A stretch of DNA of 64,000 nucleotides. Source: Ascarosepion bandense. Taxonomy: Eukaryota; Mollusca; Cephalopoda; Sepiida; Sepiidae. The stretch's first letter is position 1; every line of letters begins with the position of its first letter. Under the pieces are notes generated by a model that saw only the letters and a program-made list of their open reading frames with translations, had not been told where the DNA came from and made no database searches. The position numbers and the translations under genes are program-made. Positions 21,955-32,805 of the stretch are shown here, piece after piece. The stretch covers positions 1,410,001 to 1,474,000 of the forward strand of contig JBBBDQ010000348.1 in the NCBI GenBank assembly GCA_037127315.1, read 5' to 3'.

Positions 21955-22330
21955 CTTCTTCTTTTTCTATGTGGCCTGTTCTTTCAGGACATAGGCGATC
22001 ATGGCTTTCCGCGTCTTCCACTCCCTGGTGGCTCTTAGCACGCATTCTTCTGTTACACCACACAACACTCGTTCTCTTATCTACCTGATCAGGTCCTTCA
22101 AATATGTTATCCGCTGCTTTCTCCTATTTCTTTTTCCCTCTATCTGGCCGGTTAGTATCAGGTTCTCCTAGCTCTCCTTCCTCATTGCATGTCCCAAGAA
22201 CCTTAGCTGTCTCTTCCTGATGCTCAGTATCAATTTTCTTTTCGTTTCGATCATTTCCGAAACCTCATCATTGCTCACGTGCTCATTCCATGATATCCGC
22301 AACATCCTTCTGTAGAACCACATTTCAAGT
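21955..22330 (-). mobile_element. LINE-A 3' end, 5'-truncated
   Basis: The plus strand starts with the reverse complement of the (GAA)n tail (CTTCTTCTTTTTCTATGTGG). It continues through the complements of the LINE-A C-terminal coding region, ending in the complement of RRML-ISW and EMWFY at about 22330. Several indels break the frame. Confidence 0.8.
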
Positions 22331-22652
22331 TTTTCCTTCATCTTTAACGATATTGAATTTCTTTAGTCATTTCCATTGTCGTCCATGTTGTTCAGGTGTT
22401 TAATTTCTCGCGAACGTTCAGGCTGTTTGGCATTGTCATCAAATCCTTATATCAAAGAAGAGATTGCTAACCAAGTCTAAAGATCTTCCAGTAGTGGTTG
22501 ACTTATGGCTTCTGCTCGTACAACCACAACTTCAGAACACTTCCTGCTATGGTCCACTCACAAGTTTTGTGTGAACCACTTAGTGTGGTTCTCAAACACT
22601 TTTTAGTGGTAATATAAATTGGAAACTTTCTTCAAGAACGATATTTTTATGG
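22331..22652. other. Unassigned DNA
   Basis: No feature is recognised between the LINE-A piece and the tRNA-like sequence. Confidence 0.4.
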
Positions 22653-22745
22653 CATAGCCGAATAGAGTAATCGCACATAGTGAGATTCGAAACCTGTTCT
22701 TTGGATCATAACTCTACCGCTTTAACTATTTGGCAACATAGCCAC
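22653..22745 (-). mobile_element. tRNA-like SINE head, a different family
   Basis: The minus strand reads TGGCTATGTTGCCAAATAGTTAAAG (described by box A TGCCAAATAGTTAAAG) and, about 40 bp on, GGTTTCGAATCTC as box B. This suits a tRNA-derived promoter, but no clean cloverleaf or anticodon arm is visible, so I do not call a functional tRNA. Confidence 0.5.
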
Positions 22746-22810
22746 ATATAAAAACAAAGTAAATGATCTGTAGCATTAATTAAATTAACGATCAGTTTTA
22801 TTTAATATTC

Positions 22811-23700
22811 AAGAACAAGTTCGATCTGTTGCTTTGGATATCTCGAAGGCATTTAACAGGGTCTGTCATTCTTGTTTTCTTCACGAGATGAAAACTTATG
22901 TTATTTCTGGACAAAGTGTTGAAATGGTTCAGTTTTTCTTATCAACTGATAGAATGAAAGTCATCTTAGACGGCCATTCTTCTAGATCTTTTTGCATTAA
23001 GTAGGCATTCACCGTATATTTTTGGACCTATGTTAATGCTAACTTTCATCACCGACCATCCTAATGGCATCAGACCTCAAATCCGAATCTATGTTGATGA
23101 CACATTTATTTATTCATGTCTCGATAGTAAATCTGATCAGTTCAATAAGGTTTAAACTGACAGGCGCTATATAAAATGACATAAATTCTGTTGTTAAATG
23201 GAGAAAGAAATGGACTGTTAATTTTAAAGCTTCCAAAACGAAAATGCTTTCTTTTAATCGTTTTTTAGAATGATTTCTACCTTGAATCAGCGTAGCAAAT
23301 GTTAACCTCAAGGAAATGACCTGCACCTTGGCGGTCGAGCGTCTTTTAGCTGACATTGAAGGGTAAAGATTATATTGTATCTTTTGCTATGTCAGTTATT
23401 AAGAAATTTGGTACAGTGTGTTGTGCTCGACATTTTTTCTCAACCGAATGCTATCTGTATAAGATTTTTATGATATTTATAAGTTTATAATTCGTCCATG
23501 CTTAGAATATCGCTGCCTCATATGGTCTAATGCTAATCTTACATTCAGAGAGAGATCTTTTATAAAATTTCAAGAAGAAATTGAAACAGGATTGATTCTG
23601 GCATGGCGTTATGGCGTAGATCCCGTTTCCATCATTCTAATATGACTTCATTGTGTCTTCTAAAAATACGTTTTTGGTAATTGTTTTGATTAATTTTTCT
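22811..23700 (+). pseudogene. Decayed LINE-B reverse transcriptase
   Basis: This is a LINE-B copy with many stops and indels. The first segment still reads VALDISKAFNRV (RT motif A). It is followed by MKVILDGHSSRS, then a degenerate IYVDDTF at about 23090 where YADD is expected. The equivalent of PCIEYCCHLWS is at about 23495-23530. It lacks both the 5' part and the family 3' tail. No function remains. Confidence 0.75.
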
Positions 23701-23808
23701 TTTTGGTAACGAGGCTCTTTGGTTTTAAGCGCAATGTTTGTCCTTCAATATGTCAGCCACCGCTGAACCATCTAATCAAAGGAAGGAAAGACTTGAGACA
23801 AACGAATC

Positions 23809-24125
23809 TACAGAAGGATACTGAGGATACCCTGGACAGAATATGTGTGAAACGACGAGGTTTTGGAGAGGATAGACACAAAAAGAAAACTTATACTTAA
23901 TAAGGAAGAGATAGCTGAAGTTTATGGGACATGCAGTGAGGAAGAAGAGTTTGGAGAATCTAATTCTCACGGGGCGTATAGAGGGAAGGAGAGACCCGGG
24001 AAAGCCATGCGTGACATACATGAGAAGCCTGAGAAGATCGATGGTAGAGTTGCGTTTGAGCGGGATAACAGGAGAAGGGGTTGTTACGAACAACAAAGAT
24101 AGGAAGATGTGAAAAACCATGACCA
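23809..24125 (+). mobile_element. LINE-A fragment
   Basis: Decayed sequence corresponds to LINE-A from [11 protein letters not shown] through [23 protein letters not shown] to the region after RSL. The recognisable frame is 23924-24112. It abuts the next LINE-B piece with almost no spacer. Confidence 0.78.
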
Positions 24126-24745
24126 CCTATAAATCTACCATCCACCCGTGCATTGAATACTGCTGTCACATCTGGTAGAGTGCCCCTACTATTCATCTCA
24201 GGGTTCTTGACATATTTCAACATAGAATCTGCGATGTAATCGACCACGACCTGGTGGCTCAACTGCACTCACTTTCTTGCCAACGTAATGTGGCTTCCCT
24301 CTGCCTCTTCTACAAATACGTCCATGGCTTATACTCCGACGAGCTTAGCTCACTGGTGCCCCCTCTGAATGACTATACTCGAGCTACTAGACTAGTTACT
24401 AGGTCCCACTTTTTTACAGTGAAACCAATTAAATGTAACCGCAACTCTATTGGCTTCTTTTCTCGCACTTCCCGCTCGTGGAATTCCTCTCCATATTCTT
24501 GCTTCTCTGACATCTACAATCTCTAAGAATTTAAATGCAATGTCAATTATCATCTCTTATCTTCTCTCTTTCCAATCTACTCTAAAGCAGCTCTCTTCGC
24601 ATAATTGTTAACGTCCTTCTCTTACCCATTCTCTGATCCCCTGAAACTTGTTTTATCTTTCTCATCAATCTTCTATTACGTAATCTCCTGTGCACCAGTA
24701 ACAGTGCTGCCTTGCTTGGGTTGAAATTATTATAAAAAAAAAGTC
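24126..24745 (+). mobile_element. LINE-B 3' end
   Basis: The C-terminal ORF region reads YKSTIHPCIEYCCHIW at the start, with a stop soon after. Next come VASLCLFYKYVHGLYSDELSSLVP (24254-24526 frame) and FFSRTSRSWNS, then a 3' UTR. The tail ends CACCAGTAACAGTGC...TTGGGTTGAAATTATT and an A-run at about 24745. Confidence 0.82.
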
Positions 24746-25437
24746 GTATTTAAGCGTAATTATTTCTTATCTTTTATTGAAATACACATAACGTTTCAAA
24801 AAGATTTTTACACATCAACGAACGTATTGAAGGAAATATATAAAAATCACTTTGTATAAGTTATTCTCATGAACATCGAATGATTAACGACGTTTTGTTC
24901 ATATAATCTAAGCAGGAAATCTTAAGTTATCAACATCGTTGCGTGACTTTGTGTTATTATTTTCAACAGATTTTTGTTTGCATTGTTTACTAACAGCAAC
25001 TCATAAATATTTTATACGTTTAATATTTAGAGTGATTTTATCCTGTATAAATATCAAGATCAAGAGAAGATTATCCAATTTTTCGCCTAAAATATTAGTT
25101 TTTAAAACTAGACTTGTTAGCAAATATACATCATAAGTAAATCAATAAACTGGGGAAATTAGAAAATAAAAACGAAGAATAGAATAATAAGAACTGAAGA
25201 TTATTCATTGGTCTGTTCAACGGACCAATCAAAACGCAGATATATGATCAAAGCAAATAAACCAGATTGGTTCAATTGACGTCAAAATGTCGATTATCAA
25301 GTGACTATCAGACTTTTAAATGATTTACTTGGGCAAATAGAGATCTTTGTTTCGGCTATCGACTGCTTTTGGACACCTGAGCAGTAAATAAATAAATGAG
25401 GCTGAAATCGAGTTATTTATCTTTTGAAGTTACCAAG

Positions 25438-25485
<48 letters not shown>

Positions 25486-25617
25486 GTCACGCTTCATCAC
25501 GCTCATGATGACGATGATGATCATCACTACTACTATTGATACAATGTCTTGAATTTTTCTTTTGGTCTAATAGCTAAAATAATAGTAAATATCGACAAGT
25601 CTTACGCTGCTACAAGA
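24746..25617. other. Unassigned DNA with an (AAT)n run
   Basis: An (AAT)n microsatellite lies at 25438-25485. The rest is AT-rich and featureless to me; the 65-codon frame at 24939-25136 has no motif. Confidence 0.5.
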
Positions 25618-25795
25618 TTTTGCTACTGCAGTGTTTTCCTCTGCTAATTTTGCCTTCAGTATATATTACATGTGTTATATTCTCCAGACCTTCTTTACTC
25701 ATTATAAATCCTAGAATTTCCAGCCTTTGCTGTAAAATTTTAAGTGTGGTTTTCCTTGTATTTCTTCTTTTTCCTAAGGTTCTCATCTTGTTCTG
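25618..25795 (-). mobile_element. Decayed LINE-A fragment
   Basis: The minus strand reads approximately LQQRLEILGFIMSKEGLENI then GKISRGK. It parallels [24 protein letters not shown] and [10 protein letters not shown]. Confidence 0.6.
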
Positions 25796-26404
25796 TCCAA
25801 AATTGATGGAATTCGTTCAAAATATTGCACAGATTTGTAAAATATCCGTACTTGCTTTACGTTTGGCTTCCGGAAAAATCATTGGAATTAATTCCTCAGA
25901 CTTAGGCACATTTCCAATTCGTTGCAGATAGCGACCAACCGTGAAATAAACTCGGTTTCAGTTTTCGTGCGAATTCTTCAAGCGTAATAGTAGCACATCT
26001 CTCGAGTTCAGACGAAAGTAGGTCATAAAAACTTTCGAAGACATGTTCTTGTTTCGTCTCTTAAGCTTTTCTTATATATTCTAAAATTTTCAATCAGTTT
26101 TTAAAAGTTTCTTTTGTTTCTTATAGATACCACGGAATATTATGAGTTGTTTGTTCAGTATCATTGCTTTCTCTAAAGTGATAAATCTTTAAGTATCTTA
26201 TGAACTCTGATGAAAAGTCAGTATTTAATAGGATCAATTTCAAAACTAAGTTCAATTTTACTGTGACAAATTCACGAAACTACGTAACATATATTTTATA
26301 AGGTATTTTATAATCGTGAAAAAATACATTTCACTCCAAAAATTGACATTATTCAGGTTAAAATAATTTTATTTATAATCTTTTCTGCTATTTAATATAT
26401 ATAT
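25796..26404. other. Unassigned DNA
   Basis: No feature is recognised. Confidence 0.4.
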
Positions 26405-26407
26405 TTT

Positions 26408-26477
<70 letters not shown>

Positions 26478-26531
26478 TGTAAAGAATTAAGTCAGACACG
26501 ATATTCTATGGTTCACTTGTAAAATCTTCTT

Positions 26532-26593
<62 letters not shown>
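26405..26593. repeat. (TA)n and (GA)n runs around a short repeat end
   Basis: (TA)n at 26408-26450 and (GA)n at 26451-26476 precede a 58-bp sequence (26478-26535). That sequence is nearly identical to the left end of the 145-bp element at 30665-30809. A second (TA)n follows at 26536-26592. Confidence 0.8.
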
Positions 26594-26594
<1 letters not shown>

Positions 26595-27344
26595 TGTCTC
26601 TCCTCAGTTCGGTTAGTTACCTATTCTTTCTTTACCGTTCTCCCTCCTCTCCTGACTGCTCCCTACTAGATAGCATTGCTGACGACATAGATAAAGCTAT
26701 TTTCTATCACCCATTTGCCCACATATTTGTATTTGGAGACCTCAATGCCCATCACTCTGAGTGGCTTGAAAACGCCGTTACTGATCCAGCGGACATTCAC
26801 GCCATGAACTTCGCTATTTCCCAATCCCTTACGCAAGTGGTGGACTCTCCACTCGCTTCCCAAGCACTCCCTCGGGTCATTCCTCACTACTAGATGTATG
26901 TTTCACCTCTGCGCCTGACGCCTGTCAAGTCTCGCAACTTTGCTCTCTCGGCAACTCCGACCACGCTGTAGTCTCTCTCAGCATTTCTTTCCAATCTCAC
27001 TCCCCCCAGGAATCCCCTACCTATAGGACCTCCTACCTCTACCAAAAAGCTGACTGGGATGCCTTTCGCGATTTCCTTGGGGAAAAGTCTTCAACCTCTC
27101 AGTCGATGACTGTGCCTCTGAGGTCTCCTCATGGGTGAAAGCTGGCATTGATGCCTTCATACCCACCAGGAAGTATTGCTTAAAACCTCATTCCTCACCG
27201 TAGTTCTCTCTGGCTTGCTCAGCCACCATTACTCACAGGAACCATTACTTCCGTCTATTCCGGAGACAGTCATCTGATCACAATAGGCGCCTGTTCATAT
27301 CTGCTCGCAATGAGTGCAAGAGAACCCTAAATGACGCCAAACGG
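26594..27344 (+). pseudogene. LINE-B endonuclease and linker remnant
   Basis: Reading with frameshifts gives YRSPSSPDCSLLDSIADD, then FVFGDLNAHHSEW and, after a shift near 26873, SLLDVCFTSAPDACQVS with GNSDHAVVSLSI. GDxNAHHxxW and SDH are hallmark motifs of the APE-like endonuclease that nicks target DNA in Jockey/CR1/I-type LINEs. The N-terminal part with the catalytic Glu is missing. The linker (about 27045-27344) includes ADWDAFRDFLGEK and NDAKRLFAERMRQ and also carries indels. The piece is inactive but shows LINE-B once encoded endonuclease and reverse transcriptase in one frame. Confidence 0.85.
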
Positions 27345-28857
27345 TTGTTTGCTGAGAGAATGCGACAGCGCATAGCTGACATCAAGTTCAGCTCCAAGGA
27401 CTATTGGAGAATTTGCAAACGAGTGCTCAACAATAGGAAATCCTCAATACCTTCTTTAATCCATGAATTTGAGGTTCTCACGTCATCTGCGGACCAAGCT
27501 GAGTGCTTTGCCCGCAAATTCTCATCCAACTCCACATTTGACCCGTCCGGAGTACACCCACCCGACTTCCCTATTAGAACTGAGGCCAAACTGCACGACG
27601 TATATATTACCCCGACAGTAGTATCCCGAGTAATTTCCAAACTCGACTCACATAAGGCGTGTGGAGACGATGGAATCGCGGTGATAGTCCTTAAGAGGTG
27701 TGCTCCTGAACTTTCCCCTGTCCTCTCTAAACTATTTAACTACAGCCTTTCTGCTTCCTACTTTCCTGCATGCAGGAAGTTCTCTTCAGTCGTTCCTGTA
27801 TTTAAAAATTGTGGTGAACCCTCGGACCCATCCAACTATCGCCCTATCAGTCTTCTACCGATATTCGGGAAAGTATTCGAGGCAATAATCAATGCTGAAA
27901 TAGTTCATCATCCCACTGCCCACAAACACTTCTCTGACAGGCAATATGGATTCCGCTTTGCCAGGTCCACGGCCGACCTGCTAACAACCGTAACGGAGTA
28001 CGTGCTACAGGCCCTTGATGAGTCTGACGAGGCTCCCGCGGTTGCTCTGGACATCTCCAAGGCTTTCGGAAGGGTTTTGCACTCTGGCCTCCTATGCAAA
28101 CTACGGGGTTACGGTATTACCGGTCGCCTGCTTGACCTAATCCAATCTTTTCTAAATAACCGCAAAATGAAGGTCGTTTTGAATGGGCGTGCCTCTTCAT
28201 CCTACAGCACGAATACTGGTGTCACACAGGGCTCTATCCTGGGCCCGACGCTCTTCCATATTTTCATCAACGACCTCCCAGATGAGATCAAGTCCCAAGT
28301 AGGCATCTACGCAGATGACACTACAATATACTCCCGCACCAATAAGAAACCTGTCGTGGCGGACAGACATAATCTTGCTGCTGACCATGAACGGGATCTA
28401 CACTCTGTGGTGAACTGGGGCAAGAAGTGGCTTGTCAAATTCAATTCGTCTAAGACCAAGCTGTTGTCTGTCAACATTTACAGGCAACCTCTTCATGGAC
28501 CAAGCGATTCTCCCGGAGTGCAATACACTACGCCTCTTCGGACTTACCCTGTCCTCAGACCTCAACTGGAATCACTATATTGAATCCATAGCAAAATCTA
28601 CTGCTAAGAAGGTTGGGTCACTATGTCGATCCAGGATGTTTTTTACGCCTGAATCCATCCTGCATATATACAAGTCAACCATCTGTCCATGCATAGAGTA
28701 CTGCTGCCATTTATGGTCAGGTGCCCCTGCCGTTCTTCTCAGTGTTCTTGACAGACTCCAAAGGAGAGTCTGCAATATGATAGGTACTGATCTGGCGGCT
28801 CGACCCGCAGCCACTTCCCCACCGTCGAAATGTGACCTCCCTTTGTCTGTTCTATAA
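27345..28857 (+). pseudogene. LINE-B reverse transcriptase (frameshifted)
   Basis: The first open frame (27345-28583, 412 codons) shows KACGDDGI (normally KA-G-DGI), the PSNYRPISLLP block and motif A ALDISKAFGRV, where Asp to Gly has changed the usual AFDRV. The TGVTQGSILGPTLFHIFINDLP block follows, and the catalytic YADD is at 28308-28319. Near 28485 a frameshift moves the protein into the frame ending at 28857. That frame carries LRLFGLTLSSDLNWN, STICPCIEYCCHLWSGAP and LDRLQRRVCNMI. A further shift near 28858 leads to FFSRTFRLWNSLPYSCF ending at 29068. The enzyme would have copied LINE RNA. At least two frameshifts and the altered motif A argue it is dead. Confidence 0.85.
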
Positions 28858-29275
28858 ATACTTTACTCGTGCAACCAGACTGGCAACTGGGTCCCACCCA
28901 TTCACAGTCAGGTTAGACAAATGCAGACGTCAATTCTACTCCTGCAGCTTCTTCTCTCGCACTTTCCGCCTGTGGAACTCTCTCCCGTATTCTTGCTTTC
29001 CTGACGGCTTCAACCTCGAGAAATTTAAATGCAATGTCAATACTCATCTATTAACCACTGGACTCTAGTTCTCTCCCCACCCCCGTATACCCTTCCCTTT
29101 CTCTCCACCTATGTACCTGTCATCGCACCTGCTTTCTCAGCTTTCTATTGCTCCTTTCTAACTAGTTTGTACTCCTCATTCTTTTCTAATTAATCTTTTT
29201 ACAGTTATGTAGCCCCCTGCACATCAGTGGCATTTCCGCTTTGCTCGGGGTGAAATGATAAAAAAATAAAAAATA

Positions 29276-30261
29276 ATATATATATATATCTATCTATAAT
29301 AAAATAAATTTCGAAGTTCAAAACAGTTGAATGATCATTTCAACATGAAACCCCTAAGAGAGATTTCACATCTCATCGGCAACTATCAATATTCAAAATG
29401 AAATAAAAAGTTGAAATAAAAAAAATTAAGATTTTACCGGCGGAAGTTAAAAAATTTACGTCAGAAAAAAAAACAGATAGCAATCAATATTTATTTTTAG
29501 ATTTTGGACAACATTACTTTTAGATTGAGTTGTAAGTGAAAAATTTAAAAATTTGGCTTTGTCTAGCTTTACAGAAGGGAAGGGGGTAACGGAAGAAGTG
29601 GTGTTTGACTGAGAAGTGAGCTAAACAAAGAGAGGAAAGAGAGGGAGGAAAAAGGAAAAATAAAAGAAAAAAAAATCATATTCGTAGAGATGCTAGGGAC
29701 GTGCTAACAAAACTAGCGTTTATAAATGGATCAAAGTGTTAGAAAAAAGATTTTTAGAAAGAACTATATTTATGGGAAAAAGTTGATATATGATTTATTT
29801 AAATTGAATTAAATACATCTAATTATTATTTATTTAATTATTTAATTATAAACCTAGATTTAAATTAAAAATAAAATTAATAAAATTTATTAATTTTTTT
29901 TTTTAAATTAAAAAAAAACTTTTTAAAAAATATTTTTCACCAAACGTTATTTAGGTGCTGGGAAAAATATATATACATACTTGCAGAAAAAATTGGGGGT
30001 TAAGTTAGTATAAGTATCCTTACTTCATAAAAGGTAGATATTTATAGGAGAAAGGAAGAGGAAGGTAGAGAGGTTCAAATTTACTATTTAAAAATTTAAT
30101 TAATTAATTAATCAATCAATCAAAAACAATTTAATTTATATTTTCTCTCCTAAAAATTGAATTTAGAATTTAAATTTTAAATGTTCACAAATTTGGCGGC
30201 ACTTACTAATGAATTATTTTTTAAAATTCTAGAGTAAGCGCTGGTTGGGTACTTTAAGATT
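29276..30261. other. Unassigned AT-rich DNA
   Basis: Strongly AT-rich with A-runs and T-runs. I see no gene, RNA or repeat family. Confidence 0.55.
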
Positions 30262-30625
30262 AGTATTTTTTATTGCAGACACAGATTGCACCAAGCACGA
30301 ATATTCCTCGGAATTCGGGCTGAACCTATCAATCTCCAACTAATTACAGGGTCCAGCCCTTCTTCCTTCATTTTCCAGAATCTCCGTGGAAGGGCTGTCT
30401 GATATTTCTGAGCCGGGTTCGAAAAAGTATACCTGTGATTGTAAAATCTTTGCTTAAATGGCCCCGCAGACATACCAATATAACTCCGGTAATTTTTCTT
30501 GTTGTTAGATGGTGAAATGTGAGCTTCATAAATTACCTGGGTGAATTTACATTTGCCCTCCAACGGGCAGGCATCAACGGAGCTACAAATGCATTCATTT
30601 AAAATTCCGGACCCAGAATATAGAA
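30262..30625 (-). pseudogene. Penelope-like element fragment: GIY-YIG endonuclease domain
   Basis: The minus strand encodes a cysteine cluster CICSSVDACPLEGKC. It is followed by FTQVIYEAHI, YRSYIGMSAGPFKQRFYNH, the LPRRFWKMKEEG block, PVISWRL and finally RAWCNLCLQ then a stop. This order, zinc-finger-like CPL-GKC, V-Y-A, YIG with K-R--NH, ISW and CNLCL, is characteristic of the C-terminal GIY-YIG nuclease of Penelope-like retroelements. It cuts target DNA during integration. The canonical GIY is replaced by YRSY, and the reverse transcriptase that should precede it is absent, replaced upstream by (TA)n at 30635-30664. It is a 5'-truncated remnant. Confidence 0.8.
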
Positions 30626-30632
30626 ATTTTTA

Positions 30633-30664
<32 letters not shown>

Positions 30665-30668
<4 letters not shown>

Positions 30669-30809
30669 AAAATTAAGCCAGACACGATATTCTATGGTTC
30701 ATGTGTAAAATCTTCTGTACAATAAAGACGGAAGCTGATGACGGTTCGCCTGAAATAGGTCTATATTTCCGCTTAATCATGGAATACCGTGTCTGTATTA
30801 ATTTTTACA
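30665..30809. mobile_element. 145-bp element with about 28-bp terminal inverted repeats and a hammerhead-like core
   Basis: The left end TGTAAAAATTAA-GCC-AGACACG and the right end, complemented TGTAAAAATTAA-TAC-AGACACG, match. (TA)n lies on the left. Inside at 30729-30771 on the plus strand is CGGAA, G, CTGATGA, a GG-TTCG-CC hairpin, T, GAAA, TAGGTC and TTCCG. This echoes a hammerhead ribozyme with a weak stem II closing pair. A partial copy is at 26478-26535. Confidence 0.55.
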
Positions 30810-30837
30810 TATATTTACCCTCTATGTATTTATATAC

Positions 30838-31176
30838 ATAGACTAAACTATCACCCGGTTTGACACTCCACCCACGTCTATTGAACGGGTGTAGAGGCTC
30901 ATCCCTTGTTCCCTGTTGAGAATGTGGTTTCCGGCTTTCTCTTTTCCAATCTTTTCACTCTTTTCTTTTTTATTTTTTTCAATTGGAGTAGATAGACTAA
31001 ACTATCGCCCGGTTTGACACTCTACCCACGTCTATTGAACAGGTGTAGAGGCTCATCCCTTGGTTCTTGGTTTAGGATGTGGTTTCTGGCTTTCTCTTTT
31101 CCAATCTTTTTCGCTCTTACGTAGCCCCCTGCACATCAGTGGCGTTACCGCCTTGCTCGGGGTGATATGATTAAAA

Positions 31177-31180
<4 letters not shown>
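30838..31180 (+). mobile_element. Non-autonomous element with LINE-B tail and duplicated body
   Basis: Two body units start at 30839 and 30993, each beginning TAGACTAAACTATC and containing CACCCGGTTTGACACT or GCCCGGTTTGACACT and GGATGTGGTTT-type blocks. They are followed by TACGTAGCCCCCTGCACATC...CTTGCTCGGGGTGATATG and an A-rich, then (TA)n tail. It is the same family as 8196-8552. Confidence 0.72.
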
Positions 31181-31244
<64 letters not shown>

Positions 31245-31315
31245 GTTTTTTAGAGTTATTCTACCACTTTATGTACAGGATACTCCTTTGGATTCTTCTA
31301 TATCTACACCGCATG

Positions 31316-31345
<30 letters not shown>
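31181..31345. repeat. (TA)n and (GA)n microsatellites
   Basis: (TA)n at 31183-31224 runs into (GA)n at 31225-31242. A further (TA)n run lies at 31319-31344. Confidence 0.9.
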
Positions 31346-31346
<1 letters not shown>

Positions 31347-31464
31347 GGCTTTTCCGTCGACTTCGATTTATTTGAGCCAGTAACCTACCTAACGATCCTG
31401 CTCTGCAAGATACAGCAATAAAATTTTCTACTTAGAACGACAAAAGGAAACAAGGGAAGTGCAA

Positions 31465-32805
31465 GAAAAGAGGGTGAGGAATAGAAGTTGTGTTTACATC
31501 TGATTGTTTATGATCTTGTTTCTAATCTAATAACTTGAGTAAATTCGCACAGGAGGGAGGGAGAAAAGACAGAGGGAAGCCACATGTCATCGGTGAGGGA
31601 GGCACTGGAGTCGAGCCACTAGGTTAGGATCGACTACATTGCAAATTCCCTTTTGGATTTTGGAGAGAACCCCAAGATGAAGAGTAAGGGCGCCCGATCC
31701 GATACCACAGTGTATTCAATGCATGGGCGGATGGTAGATTTGTATATGAGCATAATGGATTCAGAAGAGGAAAACATTCTTGCCCGACACAGGAACCCTA
31801 CTTTCAGCAGTAGATTTAGCTATTAATTCTATGTAGTTGTTCCATTTCTGGTTAGCTGAGAGAGTGAGGCCAAGGAGGCGCAGTGTATTATTTTCAGGAA
31901 GACTAACGTGATCCATGCTGATGGCAAGTAGGAAAGAGTGTCTGTGGTGGTTAAAGAATAGCAACTTCGTTTTGGAAGCATTAGAATTAAAGTTCCATTT
32001 CTTACGCCAGTTCACCACTGACTGAATGTCCTTTTTGAGAGAAGCAGCCAGGTTTGCTTTGTCAGCCTCGGCAGATTTCTTAGAGAGGTGGGAGTAAATG
32101 GTGGTGCTATTAGAGTATTTGGGATCTAATTACATCATGGAGATAGTTGATGAAAATCAGAAAAAGCGCAGTATCTGGGAGAAAGCCCTGAGGAACACCT
32201 GCATTCGTATGAGACGATATGGAAGCTTGCCTGTTCAGTACTACCTTCATTAAACGATCCGACAAGTAACGATTTGATTAAGTCAAATATATCACTATAG
32301 CTTGCGCAGAAGGCCAGTGTACCACACTCTGTCAAATGCATTGGAGATATCCAGGGAAACAGCTCGAGCTTCACCGTTCTTATCAAGAGTCTGGCATATT
32401 TACTCAGTGAGGGTCGTTAGCATGTCAGCAGTAGACCTGGCGAAGCGGAAGCCATACTGTCTGTTGGAGTGTAGGTTGTGGGCTATGAGATGTTGAACCA
32501 TTTCAGCATTGATGATGGCCTCGAATATTTTGCCAAAAATCGGTAGGAAGCTTATAGGGCAATAACTTAAGGGGCCTGTGGGTTCTACTTAATTCTTAAA
32601 AACTGGAACCAGAGAGGAGGACTTCCAGAAGGCAGAAAAGGAAGAAGCAGAGACATTATTTGTAATTTTAGGGGCGCAATGATGACTGGAATTCCGTCAC
32701 CTCCGATAGCCTTATAGAGGTCAGGTTTGAAATAATTTTAGAGACCAGCCAGAGGCGTAATGTAAATGTCGCTCAGTTGAGCCTCGGTTCTAGGTGGAAA
32801 AGTAA
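31465..32805 (-). pseudogene. Decayed LINE-B copy (reverse transcriptase region)
   Basis: The minus strand carries LINE-B from about TEAQLSDI at 32790 to the 3' UTR border near 31465. Recognisable parts are the complement of motif A (near 32335-32365, frame 32135-32386) and the segment VNWRKKWNFNSNASKTKLLFFNHHRHS with LPENNTLRLLGLTLSANQKWN (31761-32018). The equivalent of CIEYCC lies near 31710. YADD is disrupted. The many frameshifts make it older than the copies at 27 and 39 kb. Confidence 0.8.

Larger units (their letters stand above)
26594..29275 (+). mobile_element. LINE-B: longest copy, 5'-truncated inside the endonuclease
   Basis: This Jockey/CR1-like LINE starts within the APE-type endonuclease, directly after a (TA)n run. 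It contains the reverse transcriptase, the C-terminal RLWNSLP region and a 3' UTR. It ends with the tail AGCCCCCTGCACATCAGTGG...TGCTCGGGGTGAAATGATAA and an A-rich stretch. The CCCC and GGGG parts of the tail can pair, a likely template-recognition hairpin. It is the reference for nine other pieces in the window. Confidence 0.9.
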
